From an uncultured Roseicyclus sp. (lineage in GTDB: Bacteria; Pseudomonadota; Alphaproteobacteria; Rhodobacterales; Rhodobacteraceae): 64,000 bases of DNA. The position numbers and the translations under genes are program-made. Below are positions 24,888 to 33,888 of the stretch, piece by piece. The stretch's first letter is position 1; the number at the start of each line of letters is the position of its first letter. The notes under the pieces are model-generated. The model saw only the letters and a program-made list of their open reading frames with translations. It did not search any database and was not told where the DNA came from. Location of the stretch: NCBI GenBank assembly GCA_947500415.1, contig CANMRT010000002.1:186001-250000 (forward strand), read 5' to 3'.

Positions 24888-25429
24888 TCTTCGGCCTGAT
24901 CCTGGGCCTCGGGGCCTGTGCTACCTGGGGCGTGATCCTGTGGTGGTCCGAGCGGGACGCAATGACCGGCCCTTGGCCGCCGGAGCAGGGCAACATCCCA
25001 ACCGCCCTCTGGTCGTGGGGGCTGACCATATTGATCTACGTGGGTCTGTTTCAGACATGGACGGTGCCCACGGGCCCTTGGGCCTGGCTCATTTGGACAA
25101 TCGCCCTCAGCATAGGTTTCGCAGGCAGTGCCCTTCAAACCTGGGGCATGGCGAACCTGCGCCTAGCGGGCACCAGCGGTTGGGACGTGGGCGTTTACAC
25201 ATGCGGCGCATACGCTTGGTCGCGCCACCCGCAATACGTTGGCCAAGCAGCGGGATTTCTGGGCTTCGCCATTCTTCTGGGCCACCTGCCTGGCTGGATC
25301 ATCTCTGTTGCTGCCATGGTAACGCTCTACGCCGCCGCTCAGGTCGAAGAGGCCGCGTTGGAAGCCCGCAATCCGGACTACGCCACCTATAAGGCCCGCG
25401 TCCCATTCCTGTTGGGAAAGCCCGCATGA
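24884..25429 (+). CDS. Isoprenylcysteine/PEMT-type membrane methyltransferase-like protein
   Basis: 181 residues with about five transmembrane segments. The C-terminal signature YAWSRHPQYVGQAAGFLGFA followed by AQVEEAALEARNPDYATYKARVPF is that of the ICMT/PEMT/DUF1295 group, where the Arg-His-Pro and Glu-Glu residues bind S-adenosylmethionine. It probably methylates a small lipophilic molecule; a methyltransferase fold without activity is possible. ATGA overlaps on both sides. Confidence 0.82.
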   Translation: MIFGLILGLGACATWGVILWWSERDAMTGPWPPEQGNIPTALWSWGLTILIYVGLFQTWTVPTGPWAWLIWTIALSIGFAGSALQTWGMANLRLAGTSGWDVGVYTCGAYAWSRHPQYVGQAAGFLGFAILLGHLPGWIISVAAMVTLYAAAQVEEAALEARNPDYATYKARVPFLLGKPA

Positions 25430-26649
25430 GTGCCACCGACACCCCACAGCCGATCCCGCGGCTTTCGACGGGTGAGTTCATCGCGCTCATGGGCATGATG
25501 TTCGCCACCATTGCATTTTCCATCGATGCGATGCTGCCGGCCCTGCCCGAAATTGCAGCACATCTCTCGCCCGACGCGCCCAACTACGCGCAGCTTGTCA
25601 TCACCAGCTTTGTCATGGGCATGGGCGTGGGCACCCTTGTGACCGGTCCCCTGTCGGATGCCTTCGGGCGCAAAACAATCATCATCGCTTTCGCGGCCCT
25701 TTACATGGTCGGCGCAGCGCTCGCCTGGGCGGCGTCCAGCATGGAGTTGCTGATTGCGGCGCGTATAATCCAGGGACTTGGGGCGGCAGGGCCGCGCGTG
25801 GCCTCCATGGCGTTGATCCGCGACCTCTATACCGGGCGTGAGATGGCCCGCATCATCTCCTTCGCGATGCTGGTCTTCACCGTCTTTCCCGCCGTTGCCC
25901 CATTGATCGGTCATGGCATTATCGAGCTTTTCGGCTGGCGCGCCATTTTCCTCAGCTTCCTTCTATTTTCGCTTGTCTCCGTCGGCTGGCTCACCATTCG
26001 GCAGGCCGAAACCCACCCGCCCGCAAGCCGTCGCAAACTGAACGCAGCCGAGCTCTGGGCCGGGACGCGCGAGGCGCTGTCTCTGCGCCAGATGCAGCTT
26101 TCCATACTTGTGCAATCGATTATCTACGGACTGCTCTTCGGGACAATCACATCGATCCAACCCATCTTCGACCGCACCTATGGTTGGGGCGAGTACTTCC
26201 ACTGGTTCTTCTTTGCGATTGCGGTTCTGTCGGCCCCTGCGGCGCCCCTGAACGGGCGGCTCGTTGTGCGGCTTGGAATGCGGCCGCTGATCCGACGGGC
26301 GCTCTGGGCGCAAACCGTATTCTCGAGCTTGTTCGTGATGCTCTTGCTAAGTGGTGCTGCTGGAGGGTCTGAGATCTGGTTCTACGTTGGCTGGTCCGTC
26401 ACTGTCTTTGCACTGATGGGGTTCACCATCGGCAACCTCAACGCGCTGGCGCTGGAACCATTAGGCCATATTGCGGGTCTCGCAGCTTCCCTAATGGGGG
26501 CTTTGGCGACAGTTGCGGGGGCTATCTTGGGCACGGGCATCGGCCAACTCTACAACGGTACGGCCATTCCGCTTGCGGCGTCTGTGCTGGCCCTGTCATT
26601 CATGGGCGCATTGGTCATGCGCTACATGCCGCGCGAGGGGCGTGACTGA
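25426..26649 (+). CDS. MFS transporter, Bcr/CflA family
   Basis: 407 residues, 12 predicted transmembrane segments. Motif A is GPLSDAFGRKTIII, and the 'GAAGPRVASMALIRDLY' stretch with the preceding RIIQGLG is characteristic of the Bcr/CflA drug-resistance exporters. It is the last gene of the five-gene operon and could export the product or a toxic intermediate. Its stop abuts the convergent DUF2306 gene with no gap. Confidence 0.92.
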   Translation: MSATDTPQPIPRLSTGEFIALMGMMFATIAFSIDAMLPALPEIAAHLSPDAPNYAQLVITSFVMGMGVGTLVTGPLSDAFGRKTIIIAFAALYMVGAALAWAASSMELLIAARIIQGLGAAGPRVASMALIRDLYTGREMARIISFAMLVFTVFPAVAPLIGHGIIELFGWRAIFLSFLLFSLVSVGWLTIRQAETHPPASRRKLNAAELWAGTREALSLRQMQLSILVQSIIYGLLFGTITSIQPIFDRTYGWGEYFHWFFFAIAVLSAPAAPLNGRLVVRLGMRPLIRRALWAQTVFSSLFVMLLLSGAAGGSEIWFYVGWSVTVFALMGFTIGNLNALALEPLGHIAGLAASLMGALATVAGAILGTGIGQLYNGTAIPLAASVLALSFMGALVMRYMPREGRD

Positions 26650-27369
26650 CTATTCCGCCGGTTGCGGAACCGCTGCCTGCCGCCGCGCTGTGCGCCACCA
26701 CCATATGGCAACGACGATCACATTCGGGACCCAGCAGGTCCAGCCGAGGTATGGAAACACGACATCCATGTCCCAGAACAACCGCAGGATGGGCAGTTGC
26801 AGGCGGAATGAGACAGCCCCGAAGCTTAGCGACGCCATCATCACCATCCAGCGCTTGTGCAGCTCGTAATTCTTGCGACGGATGTGCCAGATGCCCATCA
26901 CAAGCGCGGTGAACCACGCCACAGACCCCATCGCAAAGCCAAGTTCGGACCACAGCGGGTAAGACATGTTGAAACTAATCGGTGGGGTCGTCAGGGATGC
27001 AATGACCACAATCGGCACCATCGCCCACCCAAGATAAACATGCTTGCGTCGGTCTCCGCGTCGCCACATGCGACTGACTTGCAGCGGCGTCAGTAGAACC
27101 GCCAAACCACCGGCAACCATATGAACGGCAAGGATGGAGCCCACGTTCTCGATGTGATGCGCGACATGGTCGGCCCCGCGCGAGATACCTTCGACAACAA
27201 AGCCCATCCAGGTTGCGTCAAACCCCTGCCCCCAATTCGGGAAAACCCCGTAGAACAGGCCCGGCGGGACGAATTTAAAGGCTGAGGCGGCGGACAAGGC
27301 CGAGAACAGCAGGAAGGCATACCACCCCCATTTGGGCATTTCGCGTCTGGATTTTGGAGTGTCTGACAT
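26650..27369 (-). CDS. DUF2306 family membrane protein
   Basis: 239 residues, about six transmembrane segments. HHIENVGSILAVHMVAGGLA, HVYLGWAMVPIVVIASL and NYELHKRWMVMMASLSFGAV match the DUF2306 pattern, in which several His residues lie in the membrane near heme-like positions. Function unknown; a redox or heme-binding role has been suggested by the His distribution only. Convergent with the MFS gene, and upstream of it lies the end of mfd. Confidence 0.82.
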   Translation of the reverse strand: MSDTPKSRREMPKWGWYAFLLFSALSAASAFKFVPPGLFYGVFPNWGQGFDATWMGFVVEGISRGADHVAHHIENVGSILAVHMVAGGLAVLLTPLQVSRMWRRGDRRKHVYLGWAMVPIVVIASLTTPPISFNMSYPLWSELGFAMGSVAWFTALVMGIWHIRRKNYELHKRWMVMMASLSFGAVSFRLQLPILRLFWDMDVVFPYLGWTCWVPNVIVVAIWWWRTARRQAAVPQPAE

Positions 27370-27440
27370 CTGCTCATGTCGCCTTTGACGTTTAAGGACG
27401 TCGCGCTTTGTCGTGGTTTACCCTGAAACCGACCCGCTCA

Positions 27441-30400
27441 TCAATGCATCGCCTTTGCAGGCGCCTTGCCTTCTGCCTGCATGGCCAGATCGCGCGCAAT
27501 GGCAAACGCGCCTTTGATTTTGTCGCTGTCTTTCTTCCAGTCACGGCGCACGACAATCTTGTTGTCGCGCACCTTCGCCAAGCCGTTCTGGTCCTGCACA
27601 AAGGCCACCAAACCGCCGGGGTTCGGGAACTTGTCGTTGTGAAACTGGATCGTGGCCCCCTTCGGCCCGGCGTCGAGCTTGGCGATATGGGCGCGCTTGC
27701 ACATCGCCTTGATGCGCACCACCAAGAGCAGTGTGTTGACCTCTTTGGGGAGCGTTCCAAAGCGATCAATCAGTTCAGCCGCGAAGCCTTCTAGATCGAC
27801 CTTGGTTTCAAGCTGTGACAGGCGGCGATAAAGCCCCAGTCGCACATCCAGATCGGGCACATAAGCCTCTGGGATCAGGACTGGAACGCCAAGGTTGATC
27901 TGCGGAGACCACTGACCATCCCCTTCGCCCGGAAGCCCCTCCGCCTCGCCGGAACGGATCTTGGCAATCGCCTCCTCCAGCATGGATTGATAAAGCTCGA
28001 ACCCGACCTCTTTCACGTGGCCCGATTGCTCTTCGCCCACGATATTGCCCGCACCCCGAATATCGAGGTCTTGGCTCGCGATTGTGAAACCAGCGCCAAG
28101 GCTGTCGAGGCTCCCCAGCACCCGCAACCGCTTCTCGGCCGTGGGCGTGAGCTTCCCGCGCGGTTTCGTTGTCAGATACGCATAGGCGCGCGTCTTCGAC
28201 CGCCCGACACGCCCGCGGATCTGGTAGAGTTGCGCCAGCCCGAACCTGTCGGCCCGGTGAATGACCATTGTATTGGCAGTAGGAATGTCAATTCCGCTCT
28301 CCACAATCGTTGTGGCCAACAACACATCGTATTTCCCGTCGTAGAAGGCGACCATCCGGTCATCCAACTCGCCTGCCGCCATCTGGCCATGAGCTACGAC
28401 ATAAGTGACCTCAGGCACGTGTTCGCGCAGGAATTCCTCGATCTCCGGCAGGTCCTGGATGCGCGGAACCACATAGAACGTCTGCCCGCCCCTGTAATGC
28501 TCGCGCAGCAGCGCCTCGCGGATCGTGACCGTATCGAATTCAGAAACGTAGGTGCGGATCGCCAAACGGTCGACGGGCGGTGTGCCAATCAGGCTCAGGT
28601 CCCGCACGCCACTCAGCGACATCTGCAACGTGCGCGGGATCGGCGTGGCCGACAGTGTCAGCACGTGCACGTCCGAGCGCATCTCTTTCAGCCGCTCCTT
28701 GTGGGTCACACCGAAGCGCTGTTCCTCATCGATAATCAGCAACCCGAGGTTCTGGATCTTCACCTGTTTGGCCAGCACCGCATGGGTGCCGATCACGATG
28801 TCCACCGACCCATCGGCAAGCCCCTTGCGTGTCAGCTCCGCCTCCTTCGTCCCGACAAACCGCGACAACTGCCGCACGTTGATCGGGAAGCCCCGGAACC
28901 GTTCGCCAAAGGTTTTCGCGTGTTGCCGGGCCAGCAAGGTCGTGGGCGCAATCACGGCCACCTGCATCCCACTTGCTGCTGCCACAAAGGCTGCGCGCAT
29001 GGCGACTTCCGTTTTGCCAAAGCCAACATCGCCGACCACAAGCCGGTCCATCGGCCGCCCGAGCGTCAGGTCATCAAGCACATCGGCGATCGCTGTCAGC
29101 TGGTCGTCCGTCTCCTCATATGGGAAGCGCGCATTGAATGCCTCCCACATATCACCCGGCGGCTCGTAGATCGGGGCCTTGCGCAACTCCCGCTCAGCAG
29201 CAATGCGGATCAGCTTGTCAGCGATCTGTCGGATCCGCTCCTTCAGCTTCGCCTTTTTCGCCTGCCACGCCCCACCGCCCAACTTGTCCAGCAGACCCTC
29301 ATCATGGCCATAGCGGCTGAGCAATTCGATATTCTCGACCGGCAGAAACAAGCGGTCCCCACCCGCATATTCCAACGCCACACATTCATGGGGCGCGCCG
29401 ACCGCAGTCACGGTTTGCAAGCCGGTGTAGCGCCCGACGCCGTGGTCTACGTGCACGACCAGATCACCGGGGCTGAGGCTTTGCGCCTCGGTCAGATAGT
29501 TCTCGGCCCGCTTCACCTTGCGTTTAGGTCGGATCAACCGGTCGCCCAACACGTCTTGTTCCGAGATCACGGTAATCCCGCCGCCGGTGAACCCTTCTTC
29601 CAGTGGCCAAACCACAAGGTTTAGGCTACCTGGCCCGCCAATGTCGCGCGCATCGGCGATCCGTTTGACCTCACCAAGACCTTCATCTTCCAGCAACCCC
29701 TCAAGCCGCTCCCTCGCGCCGTCAGACCAGCTGGCAATAACTACGGCGCCATCCTCACGCTTTGCACGAACATGATCGGCCAATGCACCGAAAAGGCTCA
29801 AATTTTCCTGCTGACGCTCTGGTGCAAAACTACGCCCGATCCGACCGCCTGCATCAATGATGTCCGGACCACTCGCCGCAGAATGGACCGAGAATTGCAT
29901 CAGGCGGTGGCCACCAGTCGCCTTCTCCCAAGCCTTCTCATCCAGATACAGTAACTCAGGCGGCGCGGGCTTGTAGACCGTGTCGAGCCGCCCCTTTTGC
30001 GTCAGTGCTGTCTTCCGCGTGTCGTATTGATCGGTGATGCTTTCCCACCGCGCGATACGCTGCGGGACGCTTTGATCATCCAGCGTGATTGTCGCGCCCG
30101 GCAGATAATCAAACAGCGTTTCCAACCGTTCATGGAAAAACGGCAGCCAATGCTCCATGCCTTGCGCCTTGCGGCCTGCTGTCACGGCCTCGTAGAGCGG
30201 GTCCTCAGACCCACCTGCCCCAAACTCCACTCTGTAATTCTGCCGAAACCGAGCAATCGCGGCCTCGTCAAGGATCACCTCTGACACAGGCGCCAGTTCC
30301 ACCCGTTCCAACTTCTCCGCGGTCCGCTGCGTTGCCGGATCAAACCGCCGCGCACCGTCCAGAACGTCTCCGAACAAGTCCAACCGCACCGGCTGCGCCT

Positions 30401-30899
30401 CGCCCGGTGGCCAGACGTCGATTATGCCGCCCCGCACCGCATAATCGCCCGGCTCCGTCACGGTAGGTGCTTGCACATAACCCATGCGAACGAGGAAGCC
30501 GCGCAGGGCCTCCTCATCGATCCGCCCGTCGACCTGTGCCACAAAGGCGGAAGAGGCAAGCAGATCGCGCGGCGGCACATATTGGGTGGCCGCATTCAGG
30601 GTCGTCAGAACGATGAAGCTACCGCTCAAGCCGCCTGCAAGGGCCGCCAAGGTCGCCATACGCGCCGCCGAAATCTCGGCCTGCGGGCTGACGCGGTCGT
30701 ACGGCAAGCAATCCCAGCCGGGGAATTCTAACACCGGCACCGTTGGGTCGAAGAACCGCAACGCCTCTGCCATGGCGCGCAACCGCTTGTCATCGCGCGC
30801 CACATGCACAACCGGGCCTGACGCGGCTTCGCGCAGGACCAGTGTGGCGTCGAACCCCTCAGGGGCGCCACCGCAAAGGATATGTCTGGGATCAGCCAT
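27441..30899 (-). CDS. mfd: Transcription-repair coupling factor
   Basis: 1152 residues, full length. Mfd displaces RNA polymerase stalled at DNA damage and recruits UvrA. Order visible: UvrB-like module (about 1-330) ; CarD-like RNA polymerase interaction domain around LSPGDLVVHVDHGVGRYTGL (about 480); translocase with Walker A VVGDVGFGKTEVAMRA and LLIIDEEQRFGVTHKER; VLTLSATPIPRTLQ; helicase C with VVAHGQMAAGELDDRM and LYQIRGRVGRSKTRAYAY; C-terminal TRCF domain. The start has GGAGGTCAGG upstream. No frameshift. Confidence 0.98.
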   Translation of the reverse strand: MADPRHILCGGAPEGFDATLVLREAASGPVVHVARDDKRLRAMAEALRFFDPTVPVLEFPGWDCLPYDRVSPQAEISAARMATLAALAGGLSGSFIVLTTLNAATQYVPPRDLLASSAFVAQVDGRIDEEALRGFLVRMGYVQAPTVTEPGDYAVRGGIIDVWPPGEAQPVRLDLFGDVLDGARRFDPATQRTAEKLERVELAPVSEVILDEAAIARFRQNYRVEFGAGGSEDPLYEAVTAGRKAQGMEHWLPFFHERLETLFDYLPGATITLDDQSVPQRIARWESITDQYDTRKTALTQKGRLDTVYKPAPPELLYLDEKAWEKATGGHRLMQFSVHSAASGPDIIDAGGRIGRSFAPERQQENLSLFGALADHVRAKREDGAVVIASWSDGARERLEGLLEDEGLGEVKRIADARDIGGPGSLNLVVWPLEEGFTGGGITVISEQDVLGDRLIRPKRKVKRAENYLTEAQSLSPGDLVVHVDHGVGRYTGLQTVTAVGAPHECVALEYAGGDRLFLPVENIELLSRYGHDEGLLDKLGGGAWQAKKAKLKERIRQIADKLIRIAAERELRKAPIYEPPGDMWEAFNARFPYEETDDQLTAIADVLDDLTLGRPMDRLVVGDVGFGKTEVAMRAAFVAAASGMQVAVIAPTTLLARQHAKTFGERFRGFPINVRQLSRFVGTKEAELTRKGLADGSVDIVIGTHAVLAKQVKIQNLGLLIIDEEQRFGVTHKERLKEMRSDVHVLTLSATPIPRTLQMSLSGVRDLSLIGTPPVDRLAIRTYVSEFDTVTIREALLREHYRGGQTFYVVPRIQDLPEIEEFLREHVPEVTYVVAHGQMAAGELDDRMVAFYDGKYDVLLATTIVESGIDIPTANTMVIHRADRFGLAQLYQIRGRVGRSKTRAYAYLTTKPRGKLTPTAEKRLRVLGSLDSLGAGFTIASQDLDIRGAGNIVGEEQSGHVKEVGFELYQSMLEEAIAKIRSGEAEGLPGEGDGQWSPQINLGVPVLIPEAYVPDLDVRLGLYRRLSQLETKVDLEGFAAELIDRFGTLPKEVNTLLLVVRIKAMCKRAHIAKLDAGPKGATIQFHNDKFPNPGGLVAFVQDQNGLAKVRDNKIVVRRDWKKDSDKIKGAFAIARDLAMQAEGKAPAKAMH

Positions 30900-30949
30900 G
30901 GAGCGCCTGACCTCCGCCGCCGCGCGGCCATGTCAAGGCGCCCGGCAAG

Positions 30950-31471
30950 CTATCCGCCGAGCGGGCCGACATTCACGTTCTGATACATGCCCCAGAAGGC
31001 AGTGATGAAGATGAAAACTACGCCAAGCATTTGCACCATAATCCGATGCTGCCGCAGAAACTTTGGCACATCAGAATAGCCATCTTCGTGTAGCCGCTGC
31101 GAGGTCCAAACCCCAAGCGCCAGAACCAGCATCGAGGGGCAGAGCAACAGGAAGATCGCCTGGCAGAACTCTACGCCATATATCCACCCGGTGATGGCCA
31201 AACCGGTCAGTAGGAACGTCGCAAAGGCCGTCGCAGGAACGGAAGAGGATTCGGCATAACGCAACATCCGTTCCGCGTTCATTCGGGTCAGAACCATCAT
31301 ATCTGCTTCGGCCTGCGCATCGCCGCGTTTTGCGCGGCTTACCAAATGGAACGGAACGCCAATTGTCCAATGGCTCAACGAAGACCACAGGATCGCCAGA
31401 ACGATCCAGTACCACATGTTCGAAAACGACCTGAGGTTGATCACTTGTGTGACGAGATCGAAGAAATCCAA
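30950..31471 (-). CDS. Small membrane protein annotated in relatives as a SufBCD-complex component
   Basis: 173 residues if it starts at TTG 31471 (LDFFDLVTQVINLRSFSNMWYW), the point where related alphaproteobacterial proteins begin; another in-frame TTG at 31537 would add 22 residues. Three or four hydrophobic segments follow (MWYWIVLAILWSSLSHW, FATFLLTGLAITGWIYGVEF, IFLLLCPSMLVLALGVW, LGVVFIFITAFWGMY). I know the family only under the weak label component of SufBCD complex; nothing here shows a role in Fe-S assembly. Confidence 0.65.
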   Translation of the reverse strand: MDFFDLVTQVINLRSFSNMWYWIVLAILWSSLSHWTIGVPFHLVSRAKRGDAQAEADMMVLTRMNAERMLRYAESSSVPATAFATFLLTGLAITGWIYGVEFCQAIFLLLCPSMLVLALGVWTSQRLHEDGYSDVPKFLRQHRIMVQMLGVVFIFITAFWGMYQNVNVGPLGG

Positions 31472-31616
31472 GGAGGCGCTCTTGTTCGCTGGCGGCTGAA
31501 TTGGGCCGTTATAGGCGCGGCCTTCCCCGGATGCCAACCCCCGCGAGATGCTTGCGTGACAAGCGTTGCCGTGGCACCCCTGTCAACGAAACATGACGAC
31601 CGAAAGATCTGACAAA

Positions 31617-32615
31617 ATGAGCGTGAACCAAGCCCCTTTCCCGCTGACCCGTTTCCGCCGCACCCGCGCTGCGGCCCCGATCCGTAACCTAGTGCGCGAA
31701 AGCAATCTGAGCGTGCATGATCTGATTTGGCCGGTCTTTGTCTTTGCGGGCACGAATGAACGCCAGAAGGTCGCCTCCATGCCCGGTGTGGAACGTTTGT
31801 CGGTCGATCTGCTGGTTGAAGCCGCCCGTGAAGCGGCCTCTCTCGGTATCCCCGCGATCTGTATCTTTCCCTACACTGACCCGTCGCTGAAAACGGAACT
31901 CTGTGAAGAGGCCTGGAACCCCGACAACCTGTCGAACCGCGCCATTCGCGCGATCCGAGACGCTGGCATCGACGTCGCGATCATGACCGACATCGCGCTC
32001 GACCCGTACAACGCCAATGGCCATGACGGCATCGTGCACGACGGGATCATCGTCAATGATGAAACGGTGGAGGCGCTCGTGAAGATGGCCTTGGCTCAGG
32101 CCGAAGCAGGCGCCGACATCCTTGGCCCCTCTGACATGATGGACGGCCGCATCGGCGCGATCCGGTCAGCTCTTGAAGAGAATGGGCACACCAACGTCAC
32201 GATCATGTCCTACGCCGCCAAATTCGCCAGCGCCTTTTACGGCCCGTTCCGCGATGCCGTCGGCGCATCCGGCGCGCTTAACGGCGACAAGAAAACTTAC
32301 CAGATCGATCCGCTGAATGCGCATGAGGCACTGCGTTGCGTGGAACGCGACCTGCGGGAAGGCGCCGACATGGTTATGGTCAAACCTGGGTTGCCCTATT
32401 TGGACATGTGCCGGCAGGTGAAGGATCGCTTCGGCGCGCCGACCTACGCCTACCAAGTCAGCGGCGAATACGCGATGATCGAGGCCGCGGCAGCCAATGG
32501 CTGGATCGACGGCGAGAAGGTAATGCTGGAAAGCCTCATGGCCTTCCGACGTGCAGGCTGCGACGGTGTGCTCAGCTATTTTGCCCCAAGGGTTGCGCGC
32601 ATCCTCAACGGATAG
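31617..32615 (+). CDS. hemB: Delta-aminolevulinic acid dehydratase (porphobilinogen synthase)
   Basis: 332 residues. HemB condenses two 5-aminolevulinate molecules to porphobilinogen for tetrapyrrole synthesis. Schiff-base lysines lie in MSYAAKFASAFYGPFRDA and in MVMVKPGLPYLDM. The metal-site segment reads DIALDPYNANGHDG, with no Cys triplet, as in magnesium-type enzymes of alphaproteobacteria. Start 31617 (MSVNQAPFPLTRFRR) is the conserved N-terminus; an earlier in-frame codon is not supported. Confidence 0.97.
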   Translation: MSVNQAPFPLTRFRRTRAAAPIRNLVRESNLSVHDLIWPVFVFAGTNERQKVASMPGVERLSVDLLVEAAREAASLGIPAICIFPYTDPSLKTELCEEAWNPDNLSNRAIRAIRDAGIDVAIMTDIALDPYNANGHDGIVHDGIIVNDETVEALVKMALAQAEAGADILGPSDMMDGRIGAIRSALEENGHTNVTIMSYAAKFASAFYGPFRDAVGASGALNGDKKTYQIDPLNAHEALRCVERDLREGADMVMVKPGLPYLDMCRQVKDRFGAPTYAYQVSGEYAMIEAAAANGWIDGEKVMLESLMAFRRAGCDGVLSYFAPRVARILNG

Positions 32616-32744
32616 CGGCCCCGTAGGCAAAAACCCGCAGACCTAGTGGTTTCGCGGATGACAAGTGCCACATTTCGGCGTATTCTTGCCGCCAAGGACC
32701 GGAGCGCAAAGTTCCGGCAGAGGCAAATAGGCAAGGTATTCCCC

Positions 32745-33305
32745 ATGGCAGATGGTATTTCCAGACGTTCTCTTCTTCTCGGCGCGGGCGCCACACCGCT
32801 TCTTGCGGCGTGCGGCAACCCGCTTGGCAATTCGAACGGACCCCGCATCGATAGCCGTGTGGATGCAGCGGTCGACTTCATGGTGGCTGAGGTTCCGGGC
32901 ACCCAAGATCTCGTGAACAATGCATCGGGCATGTTGGTCATGCCGCTGATCACGGAAGCAGGCTTTGGCTTCGGCGGCGCATACGGCCGCGGCGCACTGC
33001 GCGTCGGCGGCGCGACGGTCGATTACTATTCTGCCGTCTCCGGTTCCTTCGGCCTCCAGATCGGCGCGCAACAATATGCCCACACCCTGTTCTTCATGAA
33101 CCCCAGCGCGCTTTCCGAATTCCGGAACTCGGTTGGTTGGTCCGTCGGCGCGGATGTCCGGTACGCGGTCAATACCAACGCAGGCGCCTTGGGCTTCGAC
33201 ACTGCAACATTGGCTGAGCCGGTCATCGCTGTGATCTACGGCCAAGCGGGCCTGATCATCGGAGCCACTCTCGATGGCACCCGCTACACGCGGATCATTC
33301 CCTAA
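32745..33305 (+). CDS. Lipid-binding SYLF domain lipoprotein
   Basis: 186 residues. The N-terminus RRSLLLGAGATPLLAACGN combines a twin-Arg-like start with a lipobox (LLAAC, Cys about 22), so it is a probable lipoprotein. The rest matches the SYLF/Ysc84 domain: VNNASGMLVMPLITEAGFGFGGAYG, YYSAVSGSFGLQIGAQQ, LIIGATLDGTRYTRI. SYLF domains bind phosphoinositides in eukaryotes; the bacterial role is unknown. AAGGTATTCCCC precedes ATG 32745. Confidence 0.85.
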   Translation: MADGISRRSLLLGAGATPLLAACGNPLGNSNGPRIDSRVDAAVDFMVAEVPGTQDLVNNASGMLVMPLITEAGFGFGGAYGRGALRVGGATVDYYSAVSGSFGLQIGAQQYAHTLFFMNPSALSEFRNSVGWSVGADVRYAVNTNAGALGFDTATLAEPVIAVIYGQAGLIIGATLDGTRYTRIIP

Positions 33306-33381
33306 GGCGCTGCTCGCGCAAGCGTGACTGGATGCGGCCCCCGAGCCGCGTCATCCTTCCGGCATCATTCCCGGAGGTTTT

Positions 33382-33846
33382 ATGCTGCGCACTCTCTTTG
33401 CCCTGATCCTGCTAACCCTGCCCGCCACCGCTCAGGATGTGGCCGACGTCGCCCCCCTACCCGGATGGCAGATCCACACCACCACGTATGACTTTGACAC
33501 GCTTGTCACCCGCACCCGCGACGCCGTCAGCGCCAATGGCATGGCCGTTGTGACCCAGGCTGGCCCAACCGGAGCCGCCGCACGGCGCGGTATTGAGATC
33601 CCCGGCAACCGTGTGATCGGCGCCTTCAACAACGACTTCGCCGTGCGTCTTCTACGCTTGTCGACCGAGGCGATGATCCACGCACCCATCCGCCTCTACG
33701 TCACCGAAAACATCGATGGCACTGCAACCCTCTCCTACATCTCGCCCACGACCCTTCTGGACCCCTACGGCGAAGCGGTTTCGGACGTGGCGTTAGAGCT
33801 GGACACCGTGTTCGCCGCCATTGCCGAGGACGCCGTCGCGCGATAG
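33382..33846 (+). CDS. DUF302 family protein, exported
   Basis: 154 residues. Signal peptide LRTLFALILLTLPATAQ (about 2-18). The mature part has the DUF302 plan: a ferredoxin-like fold with FDTLVTRTRDAVSANGM at the start and LPIRLYV-like strand LRLSTEAMIHAPIRLYVTE before DGTATLSYISP. Function unknown. GGAGG lies 5 bp before the ATG. It precedes the penicillin-acylase-type gene by 42 bp on the same strand. Confidence 0.8.
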   Translation: MLRTLFALILLTLPATAQDVADVAPLPGWQIHTTTYDFDTLVTRTRDAVSANGMAVVTQAGPTGAAARRGIEIPGNRVIGAFNNDFAVRLLRLSTEAMIHAPIRLYVTENIDGTATLSYISPTTLLDPYGEAVSDVALELDTVFAAIAEDAVAR

Positions 33847-33888
33847 ATGCGGACGATGGCGTAACCTACGGCAAAGGACCGACCGCCC

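Noticed and set aside
27987-29624. 545-codon open frame on the plus strand
   Set aside because: It is wholly antisense to mfd, which has complete family motifs; the long frame reflects GC-rich codon bias.
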